Position numbers and translations under genes: made by a program. Shown here piece by piece: positions 13,778 through 14,419 of a stretch of 14,419 bases of DNA. This DNA comes from JAAGZL01 sp050297535. Lineage in GTDB: Bacteria > Pseudomonadota > Gammaproteobacteria > Chromatiales > Chromatiaceae. The notes beneath the pieces were generated by a model. The model ran no database searches. It was not told the origin of the DNA and worked only from the letters and a program-made list of their open reading frames with translations. The stretch spans positions 1-14,419 of the forward strand of contig JBNKSV010000048.1 in the NCBI GenBank assembly GCA_050297535.1, written 5' to 3'. Within the stretch, counting starts at the first letter, position 1. Every line of letters starts with the position of its first letter.

Positions 13778-14419
13778 CGCTCGATCTCCGGTGGGTAGGT
13801 GTGTAGGGACACCATCAAGGCGGCGACGTCTGCGATATTTACATTCACTATCATCCGTTCCAGCAGCGCCATGGCGTGGGTGTAGGAGGGGCCGCGTACG
13901 TTGATACGGCGTGGATAACCACTGCCATCGGTGACTACATAGTAGCCGTACTCGCCGCGTGAGCACTCACCGCGTATGTAGGTTTCGCCACGCGGTATCT
14001 TCCAGTGCAACACGTTGGGCAGCTTGGCCGTCACTGGACCTTCATTCGGCATCTTGGCCAGGATCTGGCGGATTAGGTCGATTGAAACCGTGACGTCGTG
14101 GTGGCGCACCTCGGCGCGGGCGAATACGTCAGATGCGGTTCTGGTCACCGGCTCGAACTCCAGTTGCGGATATACCAGATAGGGCTGATCCTTGCGCACG
14201 TCCTTGGCCACGCCACCGGCACGGGCATTGGGGCCGGTAACGCCGTATTCGTCCATCAGGGCCGGATCGATATAGCCCAGACCGATGGCGCGTTTTCTGA
14301 ATACGGAGTTGTGAAACATGACGTCGTCTACGTCCTTCAGGGTTTGCTCTATCTCCCGTAGGGTCTCCTCCATGCGTTTGGCAAAACCCTTGGGCAGTCC
14401 GGCCCGCACTCCGCCCGGC
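13774..14419 (-). CDS. nuoD: NuoD-like complex I 49-kDa subunit, C-terminal part
   Basis: About 214 C-terminal residues of a NuoD-family protein; the frame runs off the right edge, so the GTG at 14409 is not the true start. Aligned blocks are PGGV with a following LPKGF, DVDDVMFHNSVFRKRAIGLG, YGVTGPNARAGGVAKDVRK, PYLVYPQLEFEP, PRGETYIRGECSRGEYGYYVV and DGSGYPRRINVRGPS. The closing residues YPPEIER replace the usual FGEVDR-type ending, marking a diverged copy. NuoD forms the quinone site with NuoB; the N-terminal His and Tyr that contact quinone lie outside the window. It overlaps the fusion gene by four bases (ATGA), which ties both to one complex. Confidence 0.85.
   Translation of the reverse strand, partial: PGGVRAGLPKGFAKRMEETLREIEQTLKDVDDVMFHNSVFRKRAIGLGYIDPALMDEYGVTGPNARAGGVAKDVRKDQPYLVYPQLEFEPVTRTASDVFARAEVRHHDVTVSIDLIRQILAKMPNEGPVTAKLPNVLHWKIPRGETYIRGECSRGEYGYYVVTDGSGYPRRINVRGPSYTHAMALLERMIVNVNIADVAALMVSLHTYPPEIER

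Noticed and set aside
13778..13966. N-terminal extension of the NuoI-GltD fusion up to 13966
   Set aside because: This Arg-rich stretch is the antisense-frame shadow of the NuoD coding sequence; the ATG overlapping the NuoD stop begins the true homology.

Overview
The window reads as part of the nitrogen-fixation region of a diazotrophic proteobacterium, most likely a gammaproteobacterium of the sulfur-oxidizing Chromatiales/Thiotrichales kind. The taxonomic part is an inference from gene content, moderate GC and a REP-type repeat; the sequence alone does not prove it. Direct evidence for nitrogen fixation is a 2[4Fe-4S] ferredoxin followed by NifQ and the dinitrogenase-reductase glycohydrolase DraG at the left end, and a molybdate ABC transporter with a nif-type sigma-54 control region in the middle.

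Layout. 30-2304 (+): ferredoxin, nifQ, draG and a GNAT acetyltransferase, tightly packed and probably one operon. 2320-2764 (-): two very small genes, a two-helix membrane protein and a cysteine-containing protein. 2765-3075: a gene-free leader ending in a very strong intrinsic terminator right before a DMT/EamA exporter (3076-3963, +). 4140-5458 (+): a two-gene operon of unknown function whose first product has a conserved-looking His...Cys-His pattern. 5519-6364 (-): modD, divergent from modABC (6679-8953, +). The gap between them holds a candidate NifA activator site, an IHF-like site, a -24/-12 promoter and nested palindromes, in the right order and spacing. 8983-11195 (-): a SAM methyltransferase, a bacteriohemerythrin translationally coupled to a helix-hairpin-helix (Cdd1-like) protein, and a DUF815-type AAA ATPase. 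11196-11479: repeat-bearing intergenic DNA with 10-nt phased units and a REP-like hairpin. 11480-14419 (-): the downstream end of an operon with a NuoD-like subunit (truncated by the window edge), a NuoI-GltD-like fusion flavoprotein, and a ferritin-like diiron protein.

How it may work together. NifQ supplies molybdenum to FeMo-cofactor assembly and ModABC imports molybdate, apparently under the same NifA/sigma-54 control as nif genes. DraG reactivates ADP-ribosylated Fe protein. The ferredoxin may carry electrons within this system. Hemerythrin and the ferritin-like protein could buffer oxygen or peroxide. The NuoD/NuoI-GltD pair suggests a complex I variant whose NADH-input module is replaced by a GltD-like flavoprotein; a role in balancing NAD(P)H, quinone and low-potential carriers for nitrogenase is attractive but inferred from position only.

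The strongest leads are the complex I-GltD fusion, the unknown operon at 4140-5458, the nif-type control region of modABC, and the terminator-in-leader arrangement before the DMT exporter.
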